Of a stretch of 64,000 bases of DNA, positions 8,959-19,282 are shown piece after piece; the stretch's first letter is position 1; each line of letters begins with the position of its first letter. Made by a program: the position numbers and the translations under genes. Origin of the DNA: Halicephalobus mephisto (lineage: Eukaryota > Nematoda > Chromadorea > Rhabditida > Panagrolaimidae); the NCBI GenBank assembly GCA_009193035.1, contig SWDT01000070.1, positions 620,001-684,000 of the forward strand, written 5' to 3'. Below the pieces are notes generated by a model that saw nothing but the letters and a program-made list of their open reading frames with translations, did no database searches and had not been told where the DNA came from.

Positions 8959-11632
8959 ATGACTCCAGGACTGAAGCTCAGGGTAGCTACAGTACTCCTA
9001 TTTTTCGGAGTCGTTACTGAAGGATGTATGCCTAATGGTAGACGATTTAAAAATAGATTAAAAAAGTTGAAAAACTCGTTTCAGGAATCAGAACAGGTTG
9101 CGATTGTACGTCACAACCTAGATGCGGGTCCTGCACCCCCAGTTACTCCTACTCTCATGATTCCTACCCCCAGCCAGGGTCCCAGGTCTTTTCGAAACCA
9201 CTTCAACCAGGGTCTCAGATCTTTTCGAACTCGCTTCAACCAGGGTCCCAGATTCCTTCTAACCCTCTTGAATCAGGGTCTCAGATTCCTCCTAACCCCC
9301 TTCAACCAGGATCCCAGATTCCTCCGAACCCCCCTAGTTCCCCTCAAACGGAGTACCAGCCTCCTCCGATAAACCTGCCCCCGATCCCCAATGTGGAATC
9401 TGAATCCTTGAAGAAAGAAACTCCTCGATATCCTTCTGAAGAATACCAGCAGATGCTCATTCCTCAATTGAATCAAGGAAATTCGGAAGTTCTTTCTGTG
9501 GTCACCAGCACCCAATCGGCATCTTTCCGAAAAAATAGTGTTGTTGAAAATTTTCAAAAATTTGGAAATAACGATCAAACAGCTTATCGACAGTCTTATG
9601 CTTCTGAATCCTCTGAAGCTAATGCTCATTTCGAAACCGGATCCGCCGTGGTTCCGCCTCCAGAAGACCCAGAAGCCGGATTGGAACTCATGAAGACTAC
9701 AGTAATCCCTGGGAATCTAAAAATCAAAAAAATCGAAAACAATTCAGAATCTAAACTTCCAGAAGCCATTAGTCGGAAAATTCCGAATCCATCTCCAGAA
9801 GCCTTCAGACAGAAATCAGGACTTCTAGAGACTACAGTAATCCCTGGGAATCTAAAAATTAAAAAAATCAAAAATAATTCGGAATTCGAACTTCCAGAAT
9901 CCGTCGTCGAGCCGCCTTCAGAAGACCCAGAATTCGTGCTGACTTCTCTGAAATCTGCAAAAACCCCTCTGGGCATTAAGGTCGAGAAAATTGAAACCGA
10001 TCCTGAACCTCATCCGAAACCTTCAGAATCCATCGTTTTCCGGCCTTCAGAATACGGAGCCGTCCTGAAGGAGTCTCAAGAAGAAAGAAAATCGGATTCT
10101 TTCTTCACTTACTCCAACCAAGTCTGCACCGGCGTCGTGGTCTCGAGGACTTCTGAAATCTCCGTCGCCGCTGCCGTCCACAAATGTCTCGAATTCAACT
10201 GTGTCGCTGTCAATGTGAAGCCAGTTACTGAAGATTCAGAATCAGACGATATAGAAGATGAAAAATACGACGTCATCTATCTGACATCAGCCGATTCCAG
10301 AAGAAACAACGATGAATTCCACTGCATCGCCGGTAATTTTCAAATTTCTTTAATAAAAAAATTTAAAAAAAAACAGAATTTTCAAATTTCTTTAATAAAA
10401 AAATTTTAAAAAACAGAAATTTTAAATTTCTTTAATAAAAAAGTTAAAAAAACAGAAATTTTTAATTTTAAATTTTTTTAAAAATAAAAAAAACAAAAAT
10501 TTTAAATTTTTTTAAAAATAAAAAAAATTAAAATTTTTAATTACAGTATCCGCGGTCCCGATGCTGTCTAACAACTTTGAACAAATCGAGGCAGAAATAA
10601 AATTTCAGAAAATTGTGAGTTTTTTTAGAAAAAATTTAAACTGTTTTTAAAATTAAAAGAAATTTCTTCGAGACGAATTTTGATAAATTTCAGAAATTTT
10701 AGTTTTAAATAGTTTTGAAATTCCTACCAGAATATAGTGGATTTTAGAATTTTCTATGAAGCTCTAGTTGAAAAAATCAGATAGGGGTGCATAATGAGGT
10801 CGACACCAAAGCCAAAGTTGCAGTTTGCTTGCAATCTTTAGAAAGATAGGGGAGTTTTAAAATTAAAGGTCGGCTTCAAAGTCAGAAGTCAGCTTTAAAG
10901 TTAGAAGTCGACTTCAAAGTTAGAAGTCGATATTAAAATCAAAGTTGAGTGTCAAAATCAGAGGTCGACATCAAAGTCAGAAGTCGATTTTAAAGTTAAA
11001 GGTCGACATCAAAGTCAGAAGTTGATTTTAAAGTTAAAGATCGGCTTCAAAGTTAGAGGTCAATCTCAAAATCAAAGTTAAAGATTGGCTTCAAAGTTAA
11101 AGGTCAATCTCAAAATCAAAATTCAACCTCAAAGTTAGAATTCAATATCAATAATAAATCTGCAGTTTGCTTGCAATATTCAAAAATGCTGGTCTACCTA
11201 ATTATCGTACGAAAATTAAATTTAATTATGATTTTAATGTTGGTCATTTCATGGACCCTAGGAAAGAAAAATGAAATTTCGGCAAAGTGAGGATGTCGCT
11301 AAAATTGATTCCCGAACGAAGAGTAATTTTACACCAATTAAAATTTTTATATAAACAATCTTTTTTAAAATTTTAATTTTTAAAGAATTTTAATTTTTAA
11401 TTTTAAAGAATTTCGAAATTTTTGAAAATGTTAAAAAAATTTTAATTTTTTTAAATTCCAGAAAAATTTGATGACGAAGAGATTCAACCGTCTTCGATCC
11501 GGTTCTTCATCAGCCCCTCCGGCGGAGGATTTGCCGAAGAGAAGAGCCGTTTTGTCTTTCACAATCCCATCGACGACCTTCCGACCGAGAATCTACAGAT
11601 TCGCCACGATCGAACCCAAAAGTCCTTATTAA
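8959..11632 (+). CDS. Secreted proline-rich repeat protein with cysteine clusters
   Basis: Four exons: 8959-9037, 9085-10332, 10547-10614 and 11462-11632, 521 residues, all junctions in phase. Intron 1 is only 47 bp. An acceptor TTTTTAG lies 10 bases before the ATG. Residues 1-22 form a signal peptide (LRVATVLLFFGVVTEG). A cysteine cluster follows (GCMPN...GCDC...RCGSC), then about six copies of LQPGSQIPSNP, then two near-identical blocks around VIPGNLKIKKI. Near residues 390-460 lies a small cysteine domain (VCTGVVV, HKCLEFNCVAVNV, FHCIA) that loosely resembles PAN or nematode ground-like modules; this is tentative. The last exon is basic (KRFNRLRSG). Likely a cuticle or extracellular matrix protein by composition, which is inference. 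In the +1 frame the repeat stays open for 137 codons; that is a shadow. Confidence 0.7.
10790..11160. repeat. Intronic array of GTC(G/A)A...AAAGT short repeats
   Basis: Dozens of degenerate 17-20 bp units such as AAAGTCAGAAGTCGACTT fill the intron before the last exon of the gene above. Related arrays lie at 12640-12835 and 35310-35890. Confidence 0.65.
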
Positions 11633-11633
11633 T

Positions 11634-11815
11634 TTCGATTACTGTAATTCTGATTACTGTAATTTCGATTACCGTAATTTTGGTTACCGTAATTTCGATT
11701 ACTGTAATTCTGACTACCGTAATTTCGATTACTGTAATTTTGATTACTGTAATTTCGATTACTGTAATTCTGATTACCGTAACTTCAATTACTGTAATTT
11801 TGATTACTGTAGTTA
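11634..11815 (+). repeat. 15-bp minisatellite in the 3' UTR
   Basis: About twelve copies of ATTACTGTAATTTCG, alternating with ATTACTGTAATTCTG and CCGTAA variants. It starts immediately after the stop codon of the secreted-protein gene and ends before a polyadenylation signal, so it should be transcribed as 3' UTR. Confidence 0.8.
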
Positions 11816-11860
11816 TTTTTATTAATTTGATCCATTCTGTTTCAGTAGAAGTTCTATTTC

Positions 11861-11866
11861 AATAAA
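11861..11866 (+). terminator. Polyadenylation signal AATAAA
   Basis: AATAAA in TTTCAATAAAACACC, 229 bases after the stop at 11632. Likely 3'-end signal of the secreted-protein gene. Confidence 0.55.
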
Positions 11867-12639
11867 ACACCTAGTGCAGAGGTCTGTAAAAAACTCGATG
11901 TCAAAATTAAATTTCCCCACAAAAATTACACCAGTTTACCTGAACATTACGTGCAAGCTGCAAACTTGACTTCGATGTCAAAATCTATAGATGTAAATAT
12001 AAAAATAATGATTTGTCTGTCAGAATATTACGTGCAAACTGCGGATTTCGATGTTAACTTATTTTTCAGAACATTGCGTGCAGACTGCGGATTTTACTTC
12101 GATGTCGAAATCATTATAAATTTAAACAAAAACTTTGATTAATCTGTCTCAATGTTGCATGCAACCTGCAAAATTGACTTTAATTTCGATGTTGACCTTT
12201 TTATAAATCTCGACACTAGTTAATTAAAAACTTTAATCGTCGATTTTTATAAAAACGTAAAAATTAAATTTTGACTTGATAGATCTATAGAAATCCACAA
12301 ATACTGTAAAAAATTTTTCTATGACAACTCTATCCTTCTGGAACATCCCTTTCCAATCCATGTGAACATTTTAAAATTCTCAATTTTTATTTTTTTTTAA
12401 ATTTTTTTTAAAATTTTTTTTTTATTTTTTTAAAATTTTTATTTTCGACACGGATTTAGGACCAATGGAAGTCCAAAGAAGATGGAACTATGACTAATGG
12501 AAAATCTTTGGTCGAGGATTTTTAGAAGTCAAGCGATGTTTACATAAGTACAAAAAATTTTAACTTAATCGATATATAAAATCATAAATTTTATAAAACT
12601 TTTTGTTGAGAATTCTATATTCCGTTTTATTTCTATTTA

Positions 12640-12837
12640 CAGTTAGAGCTTGAGGTTAAAATTGACCATCAAAGTTAAAGTTCAAAGTTAATCATTAAAG
12701 TTCGAAATCAAAGTTGATTATTAAAATTAAAGTTCAAAGTTAATCATTAAAGTTTGATGATCAATTTTGAGATTTAATTTCAAAGCCAAAATTGATCATT
12801 AAAGTTCGAAATCAAAGTTAATAACCAAAATCAGTTT
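12640..12837. repeat. AAAGTT-ATCATT short-repeat array
   Basis: Degenerate units such as AAAGTTAATCATTAAAGTTC. Same family as the arrays at 10790 and 35310. The stretch from 11867 to 12640 before it holds no gene; near 11880-12180 there are three diverged copies of a block containing GTGCA(A/G)(A/G)CTGC. Confidence 0.55.
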
Positions 12838-13500
12838 AATGTATCGAATACATGAAATACTATGTAGTAGTATCACTTTAATATATCAATACATTAAATA
12901 GTGTATCTAATAAGTTAGAATCAGTTTAATATATCAATACATTAAATACTATGTACTAGTATTAATTTAATATATCAATACATTGAAAATAATTTATTTA
13001 ATAAATCAAAGTTAGTTTAATGTATCGAATACATGGAATATTATGTAGTAGTATTAATTTAATATATCAATACACTGAATATAGTGTATCTAATAAATTA
13101 GAATCGGTTTAATGTATCGAATACATGAAATACAATACACCGATATCACTTTAATATATCAATACATTGAAAATAATTTATTTAATAATTCAAAGTTAGT
13201 TTAATGTATCGAATACATGGAATACTATGTACTAGTATCACTTTAATATATCAATACATTAAATAGTGTATCTAATAAATTATAATCGGTTTAATGTATC
13301 GAATACATGAAATACTATGTACTAGTATTACTTTAATATATCAATACATTGAAAATAATTTATTTAATAAATCAGAGCCATTTTAATATATCCTTATATT
13401 ATATACCACGTACTAGTATTAATTTAATATATCAATACATTAAATAATGTATCTAATAAATCAGAGTCGATTTGATGTATCCTTATATTATACACCATAT
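12838..13500. repeat. Satellite with 91-bp monomer and 183-bp dimer
   Basis: Alternating monomers begin GTTTAATGTATCGAATACAT near 13014, 13105, 13197 and 13288. Odd and even monomers carry different tails (GGAATA versus GAAATA), giving a 183-bp higher-order unit. Each monomer holds palindrome-like cores such as TATCAATACATT. Related arrays occur at 32590-33140 and 63890-64000. Confidence 0.75.
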
Positions 13501-15139
13501 ATCCGTGTTTTGTGTAGGAGTAGAAATTCTGACTTGTGGATTTTGATATATGAGAACATACTTAAACCCGTCCCGACCACCAACTAAGGAACCAAAAACG
13601 GTTCTGACGTCGATTGTGACCTTATTTAAATTTTATTTTTATTTTTATTTTTATTTTTTTAGTTTCGAAAATTAAACATCGTCGAAGATGTCTGAAAATT
13701 TGCCAATTTTTCCTGAGGGATTTTGATAATTTTATTTTTAATCACTTGATTGAATTTTTGTATTATTTTCAACATTAAAAATGCTTAAATAAAATTATAA
13801 ATTCAAAAATGAAAAATTTTCTGTTTATATAATTTTTTTCCTTCGACAAATAATCCGAATTTACCACATTGAAAAAAAGGAAAACCGGGTGTGAGGATCT
13901 GTTTTTTTCGGCCAGTCGCGAGTCCTTTGACCAGCAGACTGCGTTTCGCCGGTTTCTCCTTTTTTTTGATTCGGTCCTTCCCAAGTGTTCCTCGTTTTTT
14001 ATATGATTTTTTTTATTTTTTTTCTAATTTTTTTATTCAATTTTCCATTTTTTTAATATTTTTTATATTCTTTTTCCTATTTTCATAATTTCTTCCTATT
14101 TTTATCCAGTTTTAAATAATTTTAAAAATTTTATTTTTATATGATTTTTTTTATTTTTTTTCTAATTTTTTTATTCAATTTTCCATTTTTTTAATATTTT
14201 TTATATTCTTCTTCCTATTTTCATAATTTCTTTCTATTTTCATTCAGTTTTGTGTAATTTAAAAAATTTTATTTTTATATGATTTTTAAAAATTTTTTTA
14301 TTCAATTTTTTATTTTTTTTGTTTTTCATATATGTTTTTATATTATTTTTGTTATTTCTCTATATTTTCCCACTTTTTATCTTGTTTTATGTATTTTCTC
14401 CGTTTTCTGTTTAATTTTTTAAATTTTATATTTTATATATTTTTTTAATATCTACTTTCCATTTTTTCTTTACTTTTGTGTATTTTCCCACTATCTACCT
14501 TATTTTTTAGGCTTGTTTATATTTATGTTTTTTCGTCTTCGTGATTTTTCCACTTTTATTTTTTACCTAATTTTTATGGATGTCGTCATCTTTTACCTGA
14601 TTTTTTTGTATCTTTTACCTAATTTTCTGTAGATTTTTTCATCTTGTGTATACGTATTCTTTTATTTTTATCTTATATAGTTTCTTTATTTTTTACTTTT
14701 CTGTTTTTATTTACCTAAAATTCGAAAGATCCGTATGGAAGGTGTTTTGATCATTTGACCGACTTTGTTATTCTTGTTTTCAGAGTCTGCGTATTTTCCG
14801 TATTCACTTTTCTCTTTTTCCGTTGTAATTTTTACGTAAATTTTGTTTCATATTGAAATTGAGTCAATTTTGAACAATTTTCTTAATTTAACGTGCTTTA
14901 CTCAGCTACCTATGAGATTTTGTTTTTTCTTGTTTGTGGGAAAGAGCTCATGAGCGTCTTTTACTGCTAGTGCTTCTAAGCCGGTCATATTAGCTTTTAC
15001 ACTAGGAGTCTCTGGCTTTTAAAGGTTTTTGCTTCTAAAATTTACGGCAAAACTGTCTTATTCGTATATAATTTTCATTTCTTGCGTGCTGATAATATTT
15101 AAGTTTATTTTGGATTTTAACGGAAGTATTATAACGATT
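13501..15139. other. Intergenic, T-rich, upstream of IMPDH
   Basis: A patch at about 13880-13970 is less AT-rich and may be a regulatory remnant. From 13990 to 14660 the plus strand is almost pure T with A/C interruptions, including a duplicated block (TATGATTTTTTTTATTTTTT at about 14000 and 14139). The last 350 bp before 15140 are of mixed composition and are the likely IMPDH promoter. No gene is supported. Confidence 0.45.
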
Positions 15140-18104
15140 ATGTCTGGAGTTATCTATGCAGAAACCATTGAAAATCACGATAATAATGTAATTACTGTGG
15201 ATTTCATTGCTGAAAACGGAAATTCCGTAGATGAATGTTATGAACCTTTAGCTAAACAGGTTAATTTTTCAATTTTTTAAAATTTATTTTATATTTTCAT
15301 CGGTTTTTTGAACTTTTTTGAAAATTTTCTTTAATTTTTTTGAAAATTAAAAAATTGCTCTTATTTCAATTTTTTAAATATCTTTAGTTTTTTCTTCTCT
15401 TTAAAACTGTCTGAGCCGGATTTTTAGATTCCATCAATATTAGAATTTTTTCTCAAAAAAAATATCTGATATCTAGATTTTTTTATTCTTAAAAAACTAT
15501 TAATAACAAAGTTTAAAAATTTTTCTTTTTGCACTGTCTGATTTGAAGCACCGCCTATTATCTCTGTTTAAATCTTGTGTCGTGATCTGTTTTGTATCAT
15601 TTTTTCATCGAAAAAAAATTTTTTTCTTGAAGAAAAATATCGATATGTCGAAATTTCAGCCGAAATTAGATCTTTTAAATAGAATGACGACTCATTCTGT
15701 GCCTTTTGTGATTCCTGATTCCTTGAAAAATATCAATTGGGATGAAGAATTTTTAAAAGATGGAGTTACTCTTGAAGAAATGTTTAGAAAATGTCCAACT
15801 TCATTGACATATAAGTAAGTTTTAATTTTTTTAATTTTAATTTAAAAATTTTTTAAATTTTTTTAAAAATATTTATTTTTTAAAGTTGTTAATTTTCTTA
15901 ATTTTAGTGATTTCAATATACTTCCTGGATATATTGATTTTCCAGTCAGTAAAGTTGATTTAACAACTTACTTTAGTAGAAGGATTATGTTGAAAACACC
16001 CCTTGTATCTTCTCCGATGGATACGGTAACTGAACATGAAATGGCAATTGTTATGGCTGTAAGTGGTTTTTTTTAAATTTGTTTTTTTTTTGGGATTTTT
16101 GAATTTTTGACTAAGAAATTCTAAAAGAATTTTTAAATATTTGACATTCTTGTCGTTTTTTATATGCTTGTGAAGTTTTATCGCACGTATTGGTTTTTTG
16201 TAGATGTAAGGGAAAAATTTAAATTGCTTAAGTTACTTTTGGTGAATATGGAATTCTTTGGAATTTTTGGATTTTTTTTGTAAAGGAATTTTTGAATGTT
16301 TTTGGATAAACCTCTTATGGAGAAATCCGAAATCCCCTTGGAGTGGGTTTTCGAACCTTTAAACCTCTTTGGAGTGGATCTTTGAATTTCTAAGCCGTAT
16401 TTGACTGAACTGTTTTCTCGTTTTTTAATTACTTATTTAATTAGAATGGAAAATATGCAATTAAGGAATTTTTGTTTTTAGTTTATGTATGGAATTTTTC
16501 AAATTTTTGTAATTTTTGGTTAAAATTTAATAAGTTAAATTTAGTTACATGGTGGTATTGGAATTATCCATGCTAATTTTCCGACTCCTCAAGATCAAGC
16601 TAATGAAGTTTCTAAAGTTAAACGTTACAAACAAGGATTTATAACTTGTCCGCAATGCATTAAACCTGATGATACGGTACTTGATTTGTTGGCTATTAAA
16701 CAACAATATGGTTTTACTGGAACTCCTGTTACTGATACGGGAAAAGTTGGAGGAAAATTACTTGGATTAGTTACTTCTCGTGATATTGATTTTTTGAAAG
16801 AAAACAAATATAAAACAACGAAAATTAGTGAAGTTATGGTACCTCGTGAACGGTTAATGACTGGTGGACAAGAATTGGAACTTCCGGATGCTTATAATAT
16901 TTTAGAAAATGAAAAAAAAGGAAAATTACCTATTGTAAATGAAAAAGATGAACTTGTAGCATTAATTGCAAGAACTGATTTAAAAAAATCACGTGATTTT
17001 CCAAATAGTTCATATGATAAGAAAGGTCAACTTATGGTTGGAGCTGCGATTAATACGAGAGAAACAACATTGGAAACGGTTGAATTACTTGCAGATGCAG
17101 GTGTTGATGTACTTGTTATTGATTCGAGTAATGGATCAAGTAGTTTTCAAATTAATCTTCTTAAATTGATTAAAGAAAAATATCCAAATATAGATGTTGT
17201 TGCTGGAAATGTTGTTACAATTAAACAAGCAAAAATGTTAATTGATGCAGGTGCAGATGCTTTGAGAATTGGTATGGGATCTGGATCTATTTGTATTACA
17301 CAAGAAGTTATGGCTGTTGGTAGAGCACAAGGTTCAGCTGTATATCAAGTTGGACGTTATGCAAGATCACATGGTATACCTATTATTGCTGATGGTGGAA
17401 TTAAAGATGTTGGATATATTACGAAAGCTTTAGCTATTGGAGCATCTACTGTTATGATGGGTGGACTTTTGGCAGGTACTACAGAAGCTCCTGGAGAATA
17501 TTTTTGGGGTCCTAATGGATTGAGATTGAAGAAATATCGTGGAATGGGTTCTATTGATGCAATGGAAGCTCATTCAACAAGTCAAGATAGATATTTTACA
17601 AGGTTTGAGATTTTTTAATTTTTAGGATAATTTTTAAAAATTTTTAAAATTTTTTAGAATAATTTTTAATTTTTAAAAATAATCCAAATTTTTAAAATTT
17701 TTTAGAATAATTTTTGATTTTTTAATTTCAGTGAAGATGCGATTAAAGTTGCTCAGGGCGTTTCTGCTACTATGAGAGATCGTGGGACTTGTCATAAATT
17801 TTTACCATATCTTATCCGTGGTGTTCAACATGGTTTCCAGGACATTGGAGTTTGTTCTCTTCACGAATTTCAGTAAGTTTTTTAATCTATAAAGTTGAAT
17901 CATTACTGTATAATTACATGGTAGTTTAGTAGTCCTTAAATAGGGATTTAATAAGTACCGTTGAGATTTTTTACATTATTAATTGCATGGTTTTTCAGTT
18001 CTCAAGTATATGATGGAAAAATCAAATTTGAATTGCGTTCTCAGAATGCTCAACTTGAGGGAGGAGTCCATTCGCTTCATAGCTATGAGAAACCGATGTA
18101 CTGA
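15140..18104 (+). CDS. Inosine-5'-monophosphate dehydrogenase
   Basis: Catalyses the NAD-dependent oxidation of IMP to XMP, the committed step of guanine nucleotide synthesis, in the cytosol. Six exons: 15140-15259, 15660-15814, 15908-16058, 16545-17602, 17732-17872 and 17999-18104, 576 residues. Two CBS domains interrupt the barrel ([11 protein letters not shown] and [20 protein letters not shown]). The catalytic loop [12 protein letters not shown] contains the active-site cysteine; VIDSSNG, IADGGI, TMMGG-type ([19 protein letters not shown]) and [12 protein letters not shown] phosphate and substrate segments are intact, and the C-terminus [15 protein letters not shown] is typical. The family is usually about 510 residues; the excess is N-terminal. 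Exon 1 (40 acidic residues) is my model; an alternative start lies at 15645. AT-biased codon usage matches the region. Confidence 0.93.
15645..15659 (+). promoter_or_regulatory. Overlapping alternative start codon and splice acceptor of IMPDH
   Basis: ATGTCGAAATTTCAG is both an in-frame start (M-S-K-F-Q, then P-K-L-D) giving a 541-residue protein and a consensus TTTCAG acceptor for an intron from exon 15140-15259, whose last codon ends at CAG|GTTAAT in the same phase. The two forms would differ only at the N-terminus. Confidence 0.5.
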
Positions 18105-18309
18105 AAGTAGATTCCAAGTTTTCCAAATCTGGTGACTGAAATGTTCAAGTTTTGGATTTAATAATTTTGTTGAAGATTTTTAATAATTTGTAGTATTTTT
18201 TTTGGTTAATTTTGTAGAATTGTAGAGATAATATAATTATTTATTTAATTTTTATTATAAATTAATTAGTTTTATATATATTAATTTTTTGATTGTAAAA
18301 GTGGTTTGT

Positions 18310-18620
18310 TTTAAAGGATTAAGTGACGCGTTGTCAGCAAGAATTCATTGATTGGTTAGGTGGTGATGATTGGTTAAATGGCAGTGATTGGTTAATTGAT
18401 GATTGGTTAAATGACAGTGATTGGTTAATTGATGATTAGTTAGGTGGTGATTGGTTAAATGACAGTGATTGGTTAAATGATAATGATTAATCAGTTAATG
18501 ATTAATCAGTTGATAATCGGTTAGTTAGTAACTAGTTAAATGATGATTGATCAGTTGATGACTGATTAGTTAGCTAGTAATTGGTCCATTCGTAATTACT
18601 TAGTGGTGATTTAGTTTACT
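18310..18620. repeat. GATTGGTTAA minisatellite
   Basis: Irregular tandem units of about 22-36 bp based on GTGATTGGTTAAATGACA and TTAATTGATGATTGG lie downstream of IMPDH. Confidence 0.7.
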
Positions 18621-18704
18621 AATAGCTGAGGAATTGGGTAAAGAATTAGAAGAAATTGGAATTTTAATGGATGAGTTGATTTTGAAAAAAAGTTAGGTAG
18701 TTAC

Positions 18705-19110
18705 TGATCTTCACTCGACAATAAGACACAGGTAAAAAATTATACATATCGCAATTACACGAGACAACCGAGAGTTTCATTCACGTCCTACAGTACCCCA
18801 AGCTCCCTGATATTCAGGCTATCTCTTCAGTGTTCTCTTTCTAGTCTAGTTTCATGACACGATATCTACACAACGAGTTTCATAACTTAAAAACCGAGAG
18901 TTTATTCATGTTCTACAGTACCCTACGCTCCCTGATATTCAGGCTATCGCTTTAGGTCTTTTCTAGTGTAGTTTCATGACACGATATCTACACAACAAGT
19001 TTCATAACTTAAAAACTGAGTTTCACTCACATCTTACAGTATTCCACGCTCCCTGATATTCAGGCTATCCCTTTGGGTGCCCTCTGTCTAAACTAGTTTC
19101 TGTCCCAGCA
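18705..19110 (+). mobile_element. MITE-like element, copy C (three internal 120-bp repeats)
   Basis: Contains three copies of a roughly 120-bp block with CTCCCTGATATTCAGGCTAT (near 18801, 18928 and 19050) and ends in GTTTCTGTCCCAGCA. It matches copies at 24144-24323 (+) and 42825-43245 (-). The left inverted terminal repeat seen in the other copies is missing here. No coding capacity, so it would depend on an outside transposase. Confidence 0.65.
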
Positions 19111-19282
19111 ATTATGAAATAATTTTCGATTTAAAAGTTTTTATATAAAAAAGTTTCTAAGAAGTGCTACATAAAATTAGATTTAGCGTTTCATAACTTA
19201 TCTAAATTGGAAATTTACATCTGAGCAGTAACAGCGACCGCGTGACGCTAGTTTCAACAATAAAATACAATTTGTTCAATTA

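Noticed and set aside
9626..9976. Minus-strand frame opposite the secreted protein
   Set aside because: Antisense shadow of the repeat-coding exon; plus-strand model has phases, signal peptide and stop.
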